DNA of 64,000 nt from Pseudohongiella sp. (lineage in GTDB: Bacteria > Pseudomonadota > Gammaproteobacteria > Pseudomonadales > Pseudohongiellaceae): positions 1 through 64,000 of the forward strand of contig JABMOK010000011.1 of assembly GCA_013204155.1 (NCBI GenBank), written 5' to 3'. Position 1 is the stretch's first letter, and each line of letters opens with the position of its first letter. Made by a program: the position numbers and the translations under genes. The notes below the pieces were generated by a model. That model had not been told where the DNA came from. It ran no database searches and worked only from the letters and a program-made list of their open reading frames with translations. This document shows, piece after piece, positions 26,271-35,468 of this stretch.

Positions 26271-28229
26271 ATGAAGCGGATGAATACCAAGTCTCTATTT
26301 TCAAGTATTGGCCTGCTGGCGATTGCCGTTGGCTTGATAGTGTGTGTGATAATTATTAGTTTATTGCCAGGTCTGAGAATCGATCTAACCGAAGATAATT
26401 TGTACTCTCTGTCTGATGGCACGCGGAATATTGTGTCCAATCTGGAAAGACCAATCGAACTCATGTTTTTCTACTCAGAGAGTGCCACCGAAGACATTCC
26501 TCAAATTCGTAGTTATGCGACGCGTGTTCAGGAATTGCTGAAAGAGATCGTTATCGCCAGTAATGGGCGTCTAAGCCTTAATGTAATAGACCCGGAACCT
26601 TTTTCAGAAGATGAGGATCTGGCTACCGGGTTTGGTATACAGGCCGTCCCTATTTCTCAAGGCGGTCAGGCAATCTATTTTGGATTGGTTGTTGCTCAGG
26701 CAGAAGACGAATTGCGCGGCCCGATGGGTAGAGCCGCTGAAACCATGCCGCTTATTCGGCCCGACCAGGAGCAGTTTCTCGAATATGAATTCATGAAGCT
26801 GATAAGCAAGGTTGACCAGCCAGACCTGCAGGTCATTGGCTTACTCACCGAGTTGGATATCGATGGCGGCTTCAATCCGATAGCGGGCCAGGCAACACAA
26901 CAGTGGATGGTGATGGATATTATTCGTCAACTTTATGAGGTTCGACGGGTAGATCTGGACACCAGCAGTATTGATGAAGATATCGATATTCTGATGATCG
27001 TGCATCCCCATGAGTTGGCGCAGCAGACGCAATATGCCATCGATCAATTTGTCCTGGCAGGCGGCAGCGTCATGTTGTTCCTGGACCCCAGCGCCGATTC
27101 GATGGTTACCCGCTCGCAAGAGGGGTCGTTGATCCCGGCAGGCATGCGCTCAGATTTGCCTGCATTATTGCAGGCCTGGGGAATTGAATACGCCAGCGAT
27201 AAGGTGCTCGCTGACAATGAATTGGCATTAAGAGTAATGATGGGTGAGAACACACGGCCGATCGCTCATCTGGGAATGTTGGGGATACAACGCAACTATT
27301 TGGCGCAGGATGACATTGTTACCAATCGCATGGAGGCGATTAACTTTTCTTCGGCTGGGGCAATTGCACCAGCGGACGGGGCAACAACGCGATTCGATCC
27401 GCTCATAACTTCATCTACCGATGCGATGCTGATGGACGCACGCCTGCTTGAGGATGTTACCGATCCTTCTGTGCTGTTTGATGAATTTGTATCCGCCGGG
27501 CAGAGCTTCACTATTGCCGCGCGTGTCACCGGCATTGTCGAAAGCGCTTTTCCTGAGGGTCGGCCGGTGCTTGCCGAAGAGTCGTCTGAAGCGACGGATG
27601 CCGCCGCGGATGCAGATGCTGTTGCCACCGAGGAAGCTGAACCGGTTGCCGAACATATCGCCAGATCGAACGGCGAAGTCAATATTCTCGTGTTTGCCGA
27701 TACGGACATGTTAACTGACAGACTTTGGGTGCAAGTGGCGCAATTTCTGGGTCAGCGTGTTCCCCAGCCTTTTGCCAACAACGGTGACGTGGTGATCAAT
27801 GCGCTGGAGAATCTTAGTGGCGGCGCCGCTCTGACAAGTATTCGAAGTCGGGGAAGATATTCAAGGCCGTTTACCCGAGTGATTCAATTGCAACGGGAAG
27901 CAGACGACCGTTTACGCAGCGAAGAAGCTGTGTTGCTCGAGAGTCTGGCCGTGACCGAGCAGTCTCTGGCAGAACTCAATCAGACAGAGGACGGTGAACT
28001 TATCGGTCAGATTACCCCTGAAATTCAAGCGGAGGTTGATACATTCAATGCGGAGATGTTGCAGACACGGCGTCGGCTGCGAGACGTGCAGTATCAATTG
28101 ACCGCAGATATTGAGCGGCTGGGCAGCAATCTCAAATTGATCAATACCGCCTTGATTCCTGTGCTACTGACATTGCTGGCCTTGATGATGCACTTCTTGC
28201 GCAGCAAGCGCCAAAAACGCAATGCATAG
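26271..28229 (+). CDS. GldG-like auxiliary protein of the ABC transporter
   Basis: 652 residues. An N-terminal membrane helix (about 10-31) is followed by RIDLTEDNLYSLSDGTRNIVSNLERPIELMFFYS, the typical GldG opening, then a long periplasmic part with an ABC-type uncharacterised-transport domain (DxxxFxLLxxP-like QFVLAGGSVMLFLDP), an Ala/Glu-rich low-complexity insert near residues 435-465, a short helical region and a C-terminal membrane helix at about 622-643. Clusters of this type usually continue with a DUF4340 protein; here the frame is followed at once by tandem repeats and a convergent kinase gene. Confidence 0.87.
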   Translation: MKRMNTKSLFSSIGLLAIAVGLIVCVIIISLLPGLRIDLTEDNLYSLSDGTRNIVSNLERPIELMFFYSESATEDIPQIRSYATRVQELLKEIVIASNGRLSLNVIDPEPFSEDEDLATGFGIQAVPISQGGQAIYFGLVVAQAEDELRGPMGRAAETMPLIRPDQEQFLEYEFMKLISKVDQPDLQVIGLLTELDIDGGFNPIAGQATQQWMVMDIIRQLYEVRRVDLDTSSIDEDIDILMIVHPHELAQQTQYAIDQFVLAGGSVMLFLDPSADSMVTRSQEGSLIPAGMRSDLPALLQAWGIEYASDKVLADNELALRVMMGENTRPIAHLGMLGIQRNYLAQDDIVTNRMEAINFSSAGAIAPADGATTRFDPLITSSTDAMLMDARLLEDVTDPSVLFDEFVSAGQSFTIAARVTGIVESAFPEGRPVLAEESSEATDAAADADAVATEEAEPVAEHIARSNGEVNILVFADTDMLTDRLWVQVAQFLGQRVPQPFANNGDVVINALENLSGGAALTSIRSRGRYSRPFTRVIQLQREADDRLRSEEAVLLESLAVTEQSLAELNQTEDGELIGQITPEIQAEVDTFNAEMLQTRRRLRDVQYQLTADIERLGSNLKLINTALIPVLLTLLALMMHFLRSKRQKRNA

Positions 28230-28279
28230 CACAGACAAAGAGCACAGACAAAGAGCACAGACAAAGAGCACAGACAAAG
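28229..28279. repeat. 13-bp tandem repeat, four copies
   Basis: Four copies of GCACAGACAAAGA (28229-28241, 28242-28254, 28255-28267 and a last one missing its final A). The first unit begins with the last base of the gldG-like stop codon and the array ends at the stop codon of the convergent sensor kinase, filling the whole gap between the genes. Confidence 0.92.
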
Positions 28280-28281
28280 CT

Positions 28282-29616
28282 CTAAGCTAATTGCTCGGCA
28301 GTGATGTCCGGAGGATGGCGAGGTAGTCTCACAGTAATATGAGTGCCCTCGCCAAGTTTGCTTTTAATAATAAATTCACCACCGTGTGCTGCCGCAATCA
28401 AGCGGCACAAATAAAGCCCAAGTCCGAAGCCACCGGTATTTCTCTGGCGTGCGCTATCGGCACGGTAGAAGGGCTCGCTAATCTGAGACAGATGTTCCTC
28501 GGCAATGCCTTCCCCCTGATCTTCTACTTCCAGAACCGCCTGATCATTGCTAAAGCTGATTCTAACTCGAATCGGATTATTTTCACCGTGGCGTACGGCA
28601 TTATTTAGCAAATTGGTAATTAACAATCTTATCCGAAGCCTGTCAATCACAAATTCTTCGTCGCTGTCCGGCGTTTCGATCAACAGGCCGCCCGCATAAT
28701 AATCAAATTGTTCAGTCACACCGTTAACGAATTCGGCAATCAGTACCGGTTCGGTTACCAATACAGAGTGTTCATAATTCAAGCGCTCTGCCTCGATCAG
28801 GTCAGAGATCAGCAGTTCGATCTCCTGGATGTCTTCTTTTAGCTGATCTTTCTCAATACTTTCCGGCATGAACTCCATTCGAAGTTTTGCCTTGGTGATT
28901 GGCGTTCTTAGCTCATGACTAATCGCTAAAAGCAGTTGCCGCTTCGCTTCCAGCATGGACTGCAATGAATCAGCCATGTGGTTGATGCTTTCGGTAAGTT
29001 CTCCCAATTCATCTTGTCGATTGGTTTTGACTCGAAAGCTGAGGTCGCCGCGCCGAATGCGCTCGGCTCCTTTTCTTAATAGATGTATCGGACTTAATAA
29101 TTTGTTGACCATGAAGTAGTTGAGAAACAGAACAAGTGCCGCAAGTGAAACCCCTACGTATAGCACAACATAATTAAAGTTATTGTCGTCAAAGAAGCGT
29201 TGATACAGGTAGAAGTCATATCCGCCGGTTTTTACCATGATGATTTCTTCATCGTTAATCAAGCGAACTTCAGCTTCGCTGGTAAGGGTTCTATTGTAGA
29301 GCGACTCATCAACATTGAGTCGGTTTTCATTGTCAGAGCTCCAGCGCATTATGGGATTGTGGATATTGATGCTCCAATTAAGTTCGCCGGCGAGGCGCAT
29401 CGCGTTGCTCAAATTTGGCGGGGTACCTATATCGAGGATGACCGATTCTATGTTGCGAGTAAAATAGTCAGGAATGGTTTCAATTGCATTGATATTTTGA
29501 TTTACCGTGCGTAATGAAATTGAAAGAATTAGGAAAAACAGAATAATAGTTATTCCGAAAATCAGCAGTAAACGAAGGAAAAGCGATCGCCTTACGCTTT
29601 GAATCATTGCTGTCAT
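28282..29616 (-). CDS. Sensor histidine kinase (RstB/CpxA type)
   Basis: 444 residues. Membrane helices at about 14-36 and 150-170 enclose a periplasmic sensor domain of about 110 residues; a HAMP domain follows (about 171-222). The phospho-acceptor is H234 in AISHELRTPITKAKLRMEF; the N box (LITNLLNNAVRHGENN) and G boxes (DQGEGIA, GGFGLGLYLC) of the ATPase domain are intact. Overlaps the upstream response regulator gene by four bases, its evident partner. The input signal is unknown. Confidence 0.9.
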   Translation of the reverse strand: MTAMIQSVRRSLFLRLLLIFGITIILFFLILSISLRTVNQNINAIETIPDYFTRNIESVILDIGTPPNLSNAMRLAGELNWSINIHNPIMRWSSDNENRLNVDESLYNRTLTSEAEVRLINDEEIIMVKTGGYDFYLYQRFFDDNNFNYVVLYVGVSLAALVLFLNYFMVNKLLSPIHLLRKGAERIRRGDLSFRVKTNRQDELGELTESINHMADSLQSMLEAKRQLLLAISHELRTPITKAKLRMEFMPESIEKDQLKEDIQEIELLISDLIEAERLNYEHSVLVTEPVLIAEFVNGVTEQFDYYAGGLLIETPDSDEEFVIDRLRIRLLITNLLNNAVRHGENNPIRVRISFSNDQAVLEVEDQGEGIAEEHLSQISEPFYRADSARQRNTGGFGLGLYLCRLIAAAHGGEFIIKSKLGEGTHITVRLPRHPPDITAEQLA

Positions 29617-30311
29617 ATTTGCTCGCCGACAAAAGTATAGCCGCGTCCCCAGACGGTTTTAATAAACCGTGGTGTCTTGGAAGTGTCGCCTAGCTTATGT
29701 CGTAATCGGCTAACCAATGTGTCTACAGCTCTGGAAAATAATTCGGCATCGATTCCCCGTAGTCGATTCATTAACTCGTCACGCGTAAAGGTCTTGTTGG
29801 GAAACTGCATGAACAGGATCAGCAATTCGTATTCCATTGTGGTTAGATCGAGAACGGCACCATCTAATTTGACTTCCCTGCGCGAGGGTTCCACTTCGAG
29901 GCCGTTGATAGGTTTGATGTCCCGGAGAGTATTGTCGTCACTACTGCGGCGCAGGATATTGTGAATACGTGCCACCAGTTCCCGTGGCTCGAACGGCTTT
30001 GGCAAATAGTCGTCGGCACCTAACTCAAGGCCAACGATGCGATCGGTTACCTCGGCATGGGCGGTAAGCATCAATATGGGCAACTGGCCATAGATAGAAG
30101 ATTTTGCACGAATTTCCCGGCAAATCTCGAAGCCATCTTTCTCCGGAAGCATGACGTCGAGGATTAACAGATCGGGCTTTATCTTCTTTAACAGCTCAAA
30201 TCCCTTGGTTGGAGTCACGGCGACGTGGGCTGTCATGTCATATCTCTCGAGATACTGAGTGAGTAGTTGTCCCAGTTTTTCGTCATCATCAATGATCAAA
30301 ATTTGTTTCAT
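29613..30311 (-). CDS. OmpR-family response regulator
   Basis: 232 residues: receiver domain (acidic pocket IDDDE, phospho-acceptor D52 in LILDVMLPEKDG, T in LTAH, K in PKPFE) and a C-terminal winged helix (SRREVKLDG, LTTMEYELL, VWGRGYTFVG). Closest in style to RstA. The SRAVDTLVSRLRHKLGD stretch is the DNA-recognition helix. First gene of the pair; its targets are not evident from the window. Confidence 0.92.
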   Translation of the reverse strand: MKQILIIDDDEKLGQLLTQYLERYDMTAHVAVTPTKGFELLKKIKPDLLILDVMLPEKDGFEICREIRAKSSIYGQLPILMLTAHAEVTDRIVGLELGADDYLPKPFEPRELVARIHNILRRSSDDNTLRDIKPINGLEVEPSRREVKLDGAVLDLTTMEYELLILFMQFPNKTFTRDELMNRLRGIDAELFSRAVDTLVSRLRHKLGDTSKTPRFIKTVWGRGYTFVGEQI

Positions 30312-30443
30312 TGGCTATCCAGCTAATGCAGGGGCCAGGATGAAATATCGAGGCATTAGGCAATAGTACGAATTCAATCTGATGAAATCAATTATGGTGT
30401 ATGATGTGGCGCTTTATGATTTCAAACTAAAACCCTCAAGCCG

Positions 30444-32336
30444 ATGATTTCACTGAACAATATTATGCTAATGCGTGGTTCTCAGATTCTACTGAGAGAC
30501 GTCAGCCTGGTGATACACAAGGGCGAGTCCATCGGCATCATTGGCAGGAATGGCTGTGGTAAAACCAGTCTGTTCAAGGCGCTGAGCGGGGAGATAGCAC
30601 TGGAAGAGGGCGAAATCGAAATGCCTAATTGGCTTCGCTGCTCCTCTATGGCACAGGAAACGCCGGGTAGCAGTAGAAGCGCTCTGGATTTTGTGATCGA
30701 TGCGCATGAGGAATACCGCAGGCTGGAAACCAGCATCGGCGAAGCAGAGGAGCAGGGCGATGACAACCGTTTGGCGATGCTAATCGGTAAGCTGGAGGAG
30801 ATTGATGGCTACGCTGTCAAGCATCGGGCTGAGCAATTGCTCTCAGGACTGGGATTCGCCGTTGATGATTTCCACCGACCAGTGAGCAGTTTTTCCGGAG
30901 GCTGGCGTGTCAGGCAAAATTTAGCCGCGGCGCTGATGTGCCCCTCGGACCTATTAATGCTCGATGAGCCGACTAACCATCTGGATCTTGAGGCTACCAT
31001 CTGGCTGGAGCAATGGCTGCAACATTATCAAGGCACTATCCTGCTCATTCCACATGATCGAACCTTTCTCGATTCTGTCATTGATAAGGTAATTAGTTTT
31101 GAGAATTGCAAGCTAGACGTCTACAAAGGGAATTACAGCGCCTATGAAAAACAACGAGCAGCAAGAATGGCACTGCAACAGGCTTTGTATGAAAAGCAGC
31201 AGGAGCGGCGCGCAGAAATAGAAGGCTTTGTCCGGCGTTTCAGCGCCAAGGCAACCAAGGCCAGGCAGGCACAGAGTCGCCTGAAAGAACTAAATCGCAT
31301 GCAGGAAATAGCGCCGGCTCATGTTGATTCGCCGTTTCAATTTCAGTTCCCCGAACTCGGCCAGCTGCCGGCGTATTTGCTGCAGATGGAATCCCTGGCT
31401 ATCGGATATGATTCCCCTCTGGTGGAAAAGATAAGCCTCAATATTCGCTCGGATTCCCGCTTCGGTCTGCTCGGATTTAATGGCAATGGCAAGTCGACCT
31501 TACTTAAGGTGCTTGCGGGTCAGATGCCGGCGCTGGGCGGTGAACTTGTCAAAGCCAAGAAACTTCGCATCGGTTACTTTGCCCAGCATCAAGTGGATGA
31601 ACTGGATCAGCTGGCCACGCCGATGCAATTACTACAGAACGAGGAGAGGAAGGCGACGGATCAAGAAATCAGAGATTTTCTCGGGGGCTTTGATTTTCGC
31701 GGGTCAAGAGTAGACGAGGTGATTTCAATTTTTTCCGGCGGCGAAAAGGCGCGTTTAGCTCTGGCAAAAGTGGCCTGGCAGAAGCCGAATTTTCTATTGC
31801 TCGACGAGCCAACCAATCATCTGGACCTGGAGATGTGCCACGCGCTGACGGTAGCCTTACAGCAGTATCAGGGAGCAATGATGATCGTTTCCCACGACAG
31901 ACATTTGTTGGTCAATACGGTGGATGAGTTCTATTCGATTCACCAGGGGAAATTCACGGAATTTAAGGGTGACTTGAAGGATTATGAAAGGTGGCTAAGT
32001 CATCAATCCAATGCAGGCTACGAAGAGGAGCTTGGCGGCAGCGAACTGCAGACATCAAAACTGGACAAGAAAGAAAAACGGCAACAGGCCGCTGCCAGCA
32101 GAGAACAACTTGCTCCATTGAAACGTCAGGAGAGGGCAATCGAATCGGAGATTGACAAGGTTCACCTCGCGCTTAAGAAAATCGAAGAGGCCCTTATTGA
32201 TGAGGCGCTCTACACGGCGGCGCAGAAACCCAAACTCAATGATTTGCTGCAACAACAGGGAAAGCTAAAGACCCGGCTTAACGAAAGGGAAGAGAAGTGG
32301 CTAACGATTCAGGAAGAAATTGCCGCTTTTGATTGA
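30444..32336 (+). CDS. yheS: ABC-F family ATPase, YheS-like
   Basis: 630 residues without membrane segments, two ABC domains. First Walker A GRNGCGKTS at 34-42 with signature SFSGGWRVRQ; second Walker A GFNGNGKST with signature FSGGEKARLAL; both Walker B motifs end LLDEPTNHLD. The linker RRFSAKATKARQAQSRLKEL between them and the C-terminal coiled coil (about 535-625) are typical of ABC-F proteins that act on the ribosome rather than in transport. Divergent from the two-component genes. Confidence 0.92.
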   Translation: MISLNNIMLMRGSQILLRDVSLVIHKGESIGIIGRNGCGKTSLFKALSGEIALEEGEIEMPNWLRCSSMAQETPGSSRSALDFVIDAHEEYRRLETSIGEAEEQGDDNRLAMLIGKLEEIDGYAVKHRAEQLLSGLGFAVDDFHRPVSSFSGGWRVRQNLAAALMCPSDLLMLDEPTNHLDLEATIWLEQWLQHYQGTILLIPHDRTFLDSVIDKVISFENCKLDVYKGNYSAYEKQRAARMALQQALYEKQQERRAEIEGFVRRFSAKATKARQAQSRLKELNRMQEIAPAHVDSPFQFQFPELGQLPAYLLQMESLAIGYDSPLVEKISLNIRSDSRFGLLGFNGNGKSTLLKVLAGQMPALGGELVKAKKLRIGYFAQHQVDELDQLATPMQLLQNEERKATDQEIRDFLGGFDFRGSRVDEVISIFSGGEKARLALAKVAWQKPNFLLLDEPTNHLDLEMCHALTVALQQYQGAMMIVSHDRHLLVNTVDEFYSIHQGKFTEFKGDLKDYERWLSHQSNAGYEEELGGSELQTSKLDKKEKRQQAAASREQLAPLKRQERAIESEIDKVHLALKKIEEALIDEALYTAAQKPKLNDLLQQQGKLKTRLNEREEKWLTIQEEIAAFD

Positions 32337-32391
32337 GTCTTTAGAAATATATACCCCGATCATAAAATCCCGTTTCCAACAGCCCGCCATG

Positions 32392-32572
32392 ACCCGGTAT
32401 CCTCGCTCTGCGAGGGCAAAGCTGTAATCTCCAGATCCGGCGCCGACGTCAACAATAGTTGAGCCTGGGGGTAAATCCAGTAGTTCGAGCAATTTTGAGC
32501 TGATGCGCGGGTCCGCCGCCCGTGTGGAGGTATAAGTCTTGCCAATAATGTAATATTCGGTGGGGCATCTAT
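32392..32572 (-). pseudogene. Remnant of a class I methyltransferase gene
   Basis: Minus-strand reading gives about 60 residues resembling the N-terminus of a type 11 methyltransferase: YYIIGKTYTSTRAADPRI, LLDLPPGS, then the SAM motif TIVDVGAGSGDYSFALAERGYRV. Similarity stops there; the frame runs into unrelated residues and ends by the stop codon of the ABC-F gene. There is no clear start codon or ribosome-binding site upstream. I take it as a truncated relic whose 3' part was deleted. Confidence 0.65.
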
Positions 32573-32688
32573 TCAGGACATTACACGAGTACTTGAATTT
32601 AGTGAAATTGAACCTATCTACTATCTATCCTGTCCGTTAACAAATTCCGCCTATTCATTTACCTCCGGGCACAAGAGGGTAATTCGCG

Positions 32689-33762
32689 ATGAAACTATTA
32701 CAATCTCTACTTTTCGGCCTCAGCGTTTTCTCGGCGACATCGTTTGGCTATGGGCAGACGGCGGACTATAGCCAATTCAAAACAGACGATGAAGAGAACA
32801 ATATTGAAATATTCAAGCAGACCAGTCCTTCTGTGGTAAACATCACCAACTCTCGCCTGGTGCGTTCGTACTACTCACTGAACCCGCAAGAGGTTCCACA
32901 GGGCAGTGGAACCGGTTTTGTCTGGAGTAAGGAAGGCTATATCGTGACTAACTTTCACGTCGTTCAGCAGGCTGAACGGGTTACGGTCACCATGCAGAAC
33001 GGAACAACCTATGACGCCACCGCCGTCGGCGCCGATCCGGACAAAGATCTGGCGGTCCTGAAAATTGATGCCCCGGGGGAAGATCTGGTTCCGGTCAGGC
33101 CAGGAGATTCATCACTGCTGGAAGTGGGGCGGAAAGTAATTGCCATCGGCAATCCCTTCGGACTCGATACCACGATGACAGTTGGTGTGGTCAGCGCTCT
33201 GGGGCGAGAAATAGATTCTGTCAGCCGGCGCAAAATTGGCGATGTTATTCAGACCGATGCGGCGATTAATCCTGGCAACTCCGGCGGCCCGCTGTTGAAT
33301 TCTTTAGGTCAGTTGATTGGCGTTAATACCGCAATCTACAGTCCCAGTGGCGCCAGTTCCGGGATAGGATTTGCAATACCAGTGAATACGGTAAAAAGAG
33401 TCGTGCCAGAACTTATCGCCTACGGCAGAGTGCAGACCCCGGTGTTAGGCATCGTACAAATTCCGCAAGCCGACTATTACCGTCAACTGTGGGGCATCGA
33501 CGGCGTCATAGTGATGGATGTGGTGGATGGCAGCGATCCTGCGCGTATGGGAATGCGTGGTCTATCTCGCAGTCAGCGGGGGACAATACAATTGGGAGAT
33601 GTCATCGTTGATATCGGTGGTAAACCTGTCCGCAACGAGAATGACTATGCCGATATTATGGAGCAGTACAAGCAGGGAGATATAGTTAAAGTGCAAACCC
33701 GACGGGATAACCGCTTGCTGGAATACGATATTAAATTGCAGGCGCCGACAAGAAGTCGCTAG
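32689..33762 (+). CDS. Periplasmic trypsin-like serine protease with one PDZ domain (DegS/AlgW-like)
   Basis: 357 residues. A Sec signal peptide (residues 1 to about 22, hydrophobic LLFGLSVFSATSFG) precedes the chymotrypsin-fold protease with H90 in TNFHVV, D120 in DKDLAVLKID and S198 in NPGNSGGPLL. A single PDZ domain occupies about residues 245-350. DegS and AlgW have this domain plan and start the sigma-E response by cutting the anti-sigma factor, but they are membrane-anchored; here a cleavable signal looks more likely, so a general periplasmic quality-control role is also possible. Confidence 0.88.
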   Translation: MKLLQSLLFGLSVFSATSFGYGQTADYSQFKTDDEENNIEIFKQTSPSVVNITNSRLVRSYYSLNPQEVPQGSGTGFVWSKEGYIVTNFHVVQQAERVTVTMQNGTTYDATAVGADPDKDLAVLKIDAPGEDLVPVRPGDSSLLEVGRKVIAIGNPFGLDTTMTVGVVSALGREIDSVSRRKIGDVIQTDAAINPGNSGGPLLNSLGQLIGVNTAIYSPSGASSGIGFAIPVNTVKRVVPELIAYGRVQTPVLGIVQIPQADYYRQLWGIDGVIVMDVVDGSDPARMGMRGLSRSQRGTIQLGDVIVDIGGKPVRNENDYADIMEQYKQGDIVKVQTRRDNRLLEYDIKLQAPTRSR

Positions 33763-33787
33763 ACCTCTCGGTTTTTTCTAGCGCTTC
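33752..33787. terminator. Possible shared hairpin between convergent protease gene and argH
   Basis: GAAG-T-CGCTAGA at 33752-33763 pairs with TCTAGCGCTTC at 33777-33787 with one bulged base; the T-rich run lies in the loop rather than after the stem. It spans both stop codons. Weak as an intrinsic terminator. Confidence 0.3.
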
Positions 33788-35175
33788 TCCAGCATGGATC
33801 GGGCCACTTGAATGGCGGCTCGAACCTGTTCCGGTGCGGTGCCACCAATATGATTTCTGGCGTTGACCGAGCCCTCCAGTGTGAGCACCTGAAAAACATC
33901 GTCTTCAATTAATTCAGAGAAAGACTGCAGCTGCTCGAGTGTCAGTTCTGCCAGATCTTTTTTCTGCTCGATGCCGAAAGCGACAGATTTCCCAACGACT
34001 TCATGGGCATCTCTAAACGGCATGCCTTTCTTCACCAGATAGTCCGCCAGGTCTGTTGCCGTCGCATAACCCTGTTTCGCGGCTTGATACATCAGGTCTG
34101 CATTGCAAGTAATCGCCGGTATCATTTCGCTGTAGGCATACAAACAGTCTTTGACTGTATCCAGCAGGTCGAATACCGGCTCCTTGTCTTCCTGATTGTC
34201 CTTGTTATAGGCCAGTGGCTGTGACTTCATGAGGGTTAATAATGACATCATGTGTCCATACACTCTGCCGGTTTTGCCTCGTACCAATTCGGGTACATCC
34301 GGATTCTTTTTCTGTGGCATTATCGATGAGCCAGTACAAAATCGGTCGGGAAGATCGATAAAACCAAATTGAGCCGACGTCCACAGCACCAATTCCTCGG
34401 AAAACCGGGAAAGATGCATCATTAACATACTGGCGAACGCCGCGAGCTCGATGGCGAAATCCCGATCGCTAACCGAATCCAGTGAGTTTCTTGTGGGGCC
34501 ATCGAATCCGAGCAATTGCGCGGTATATTCCCGATCAATAGGGTAAGTAGTACCGGCTAATGCCGCCGCACCTAAAGGTGACAGGTTGACTCTTTTGCGG
34601 CAGTCCAGCAGGCGCGCATAGTCTCGCGTTAACATTTCGTACCAGGCCATCATATGATGACCAAAGCTAACCGGTTGCGCCGTTTGTAAATGCGTGAAGC
34701 CTGGCATAATCGTATCGGCCTGGGCGTCTGCAAGATTCACCAGTGCCAGCTGCAGTTTAACGATCAAATCTGCGACCTGGTCAATTTCATCGCGCACATA
34801 CAGTCTAAGATCCGTAGCAACCTGATCGTTACGAGAGCGGCCGGTGTGTAATTTCTTGCCGACATCTCCAATCCGCTTGGTCAGCTGGGCCTCCACATTC
34901 ATGTGCACGTCTTCCAGGGCGATTGACCATTCGAACTTGTCATTCTGAATATCGTCTCTGATAGACTCGAGGCCGTGGAGAATCTGCTGCAACTCCTGCG
35001 CAGTTAGAATGCCCACCTTGTGTAGCATCCTGGCATGGGCTATCGAGCCGTTTATATCGTGACGATACAGGCGACGGTCAAATTCCACCGATGCGGTAAA
35101 TCGCTCCACGAAGGCGTCTGTGGCTTCGGTAAATCTGCCACCCCAGAGTTTAGTTGGATCTTTCTTGTCAGTCAT
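33778..35175 (-). CDS. argH: Argininosuccinate lyase
   Basis: Final step of arginine synthesis: argininosuccinate to arginine and fumarate. 465 residues; the fumarase-superfamily signature [12 protein letters not shown] lies near residue 285 and [17 protein letters not shown] near residue 110. The fumarase-superfamily catalytic His ([10 protein letters not shown] region) is present. It stands alone and faces away from hemC; its promoter candidate is about 66 bases upstream. Confidence 0.96.
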   Translation of the reverse strand: MTDKKDPTKLWGGRFTEATDAFVERFTASVEFDRRLYRHDINGSIAHARMLHKVGILTAQELQQILHGLESIRDDIQNDKFEWSIALEDVHMNVEAQLTKRIGDVGKKLHTGRSRNDQVATDLRLYVRDEIDQVADLIVKLQLALVNLADAQADTIMPGFTHLQTAQPVSFGHHMMAWYEMLTRDYARLLDCRKRVNLSPLGAAALAGTTYPIDREYTAQLLGFDGPTRNSLDSVSDRDFAIELAAFASMLMMHLSRFSEELVLWTSAQFGFIDLPDRFCTGSSIMPQKKNPDVPELVRGKTGRVYGHMMSLLTLMKSQPLAYNKDNQEDKEPVFDLLDTVKDCLYAYSEMIPAITCNADLMYQAAKQGYATATDLADYLVKKGMPFRDAHEVVGKSVAFGIEQKKDLAELTLEQLQSFSELIEDDVFQVLTLEGSVNARNHIGGTAPEQVRAAIQVARSMLEKR

Positions 35176-35240
35176 AGCTCGATTACACGGTACATGAACG
35201 TTATCAGGCCGCTTAAACAGGCGCCCTTTATCAGCGCGCG

Positions 35241-35269
35241 ATTATAACAGGATAGCTAAAGCTTAATAA
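35241..35269 (-). promoter_or_regulatory. Candidate argH promoter
   Basis: On the minus strand a perfect TATAAT (plus 35241-35246) has a partial -35, TTATTA, at 17-base spacing (plus 35264-35269). It lies about 66 bases before the argH ATG. No arginine-repressor operator was recognised. Confidence 0.4.
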
Positions 35270-35291
35270 GCACAGTGATTGATCATAAGGG

Positions 35292-35342
35292 CTAATCATA
35301 GAGCGTGGCTAATAATAGAGAATGATTAATCATAGTGAGCGG
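35292..35342. repeat. 17-bp degenerate tandem repeat, three copies
   Basis: Units 35292-35308, 35309-35325 and 35326-35342 share the core (C/T)TAAT(C/A)ATAG. It fills the middle of the argH-hemC intergenic region. Confidence 0.6.
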
Positions 35343-35400
35343 TCATTCGGCATGACAGGCCGTTATGAAATCAGGTTTTTAGAGGAACAGTAACGCCAGT

Positions 35401-35430
35401 TCGGACAAATGTGGGGAATTGCCGTAAAAT
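35401..35430 (+). promoter_or_regulatory. Weak candidate hemC promoter
   Basis: TAAAAT at 35425-35430 with a poor -35 (TCGGAC at 35401-35406) at 18-base spacing, about 38 bases upstream of the hemC ATG. Position is right for a divergent hemC/argH promoter region, but the -35 is not convincing. Confidence 0.25.
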
Positions 35431-35468
35431 GCGCCTATGTCTGAATTTGAAAGCGTATTAGTGAGCCT

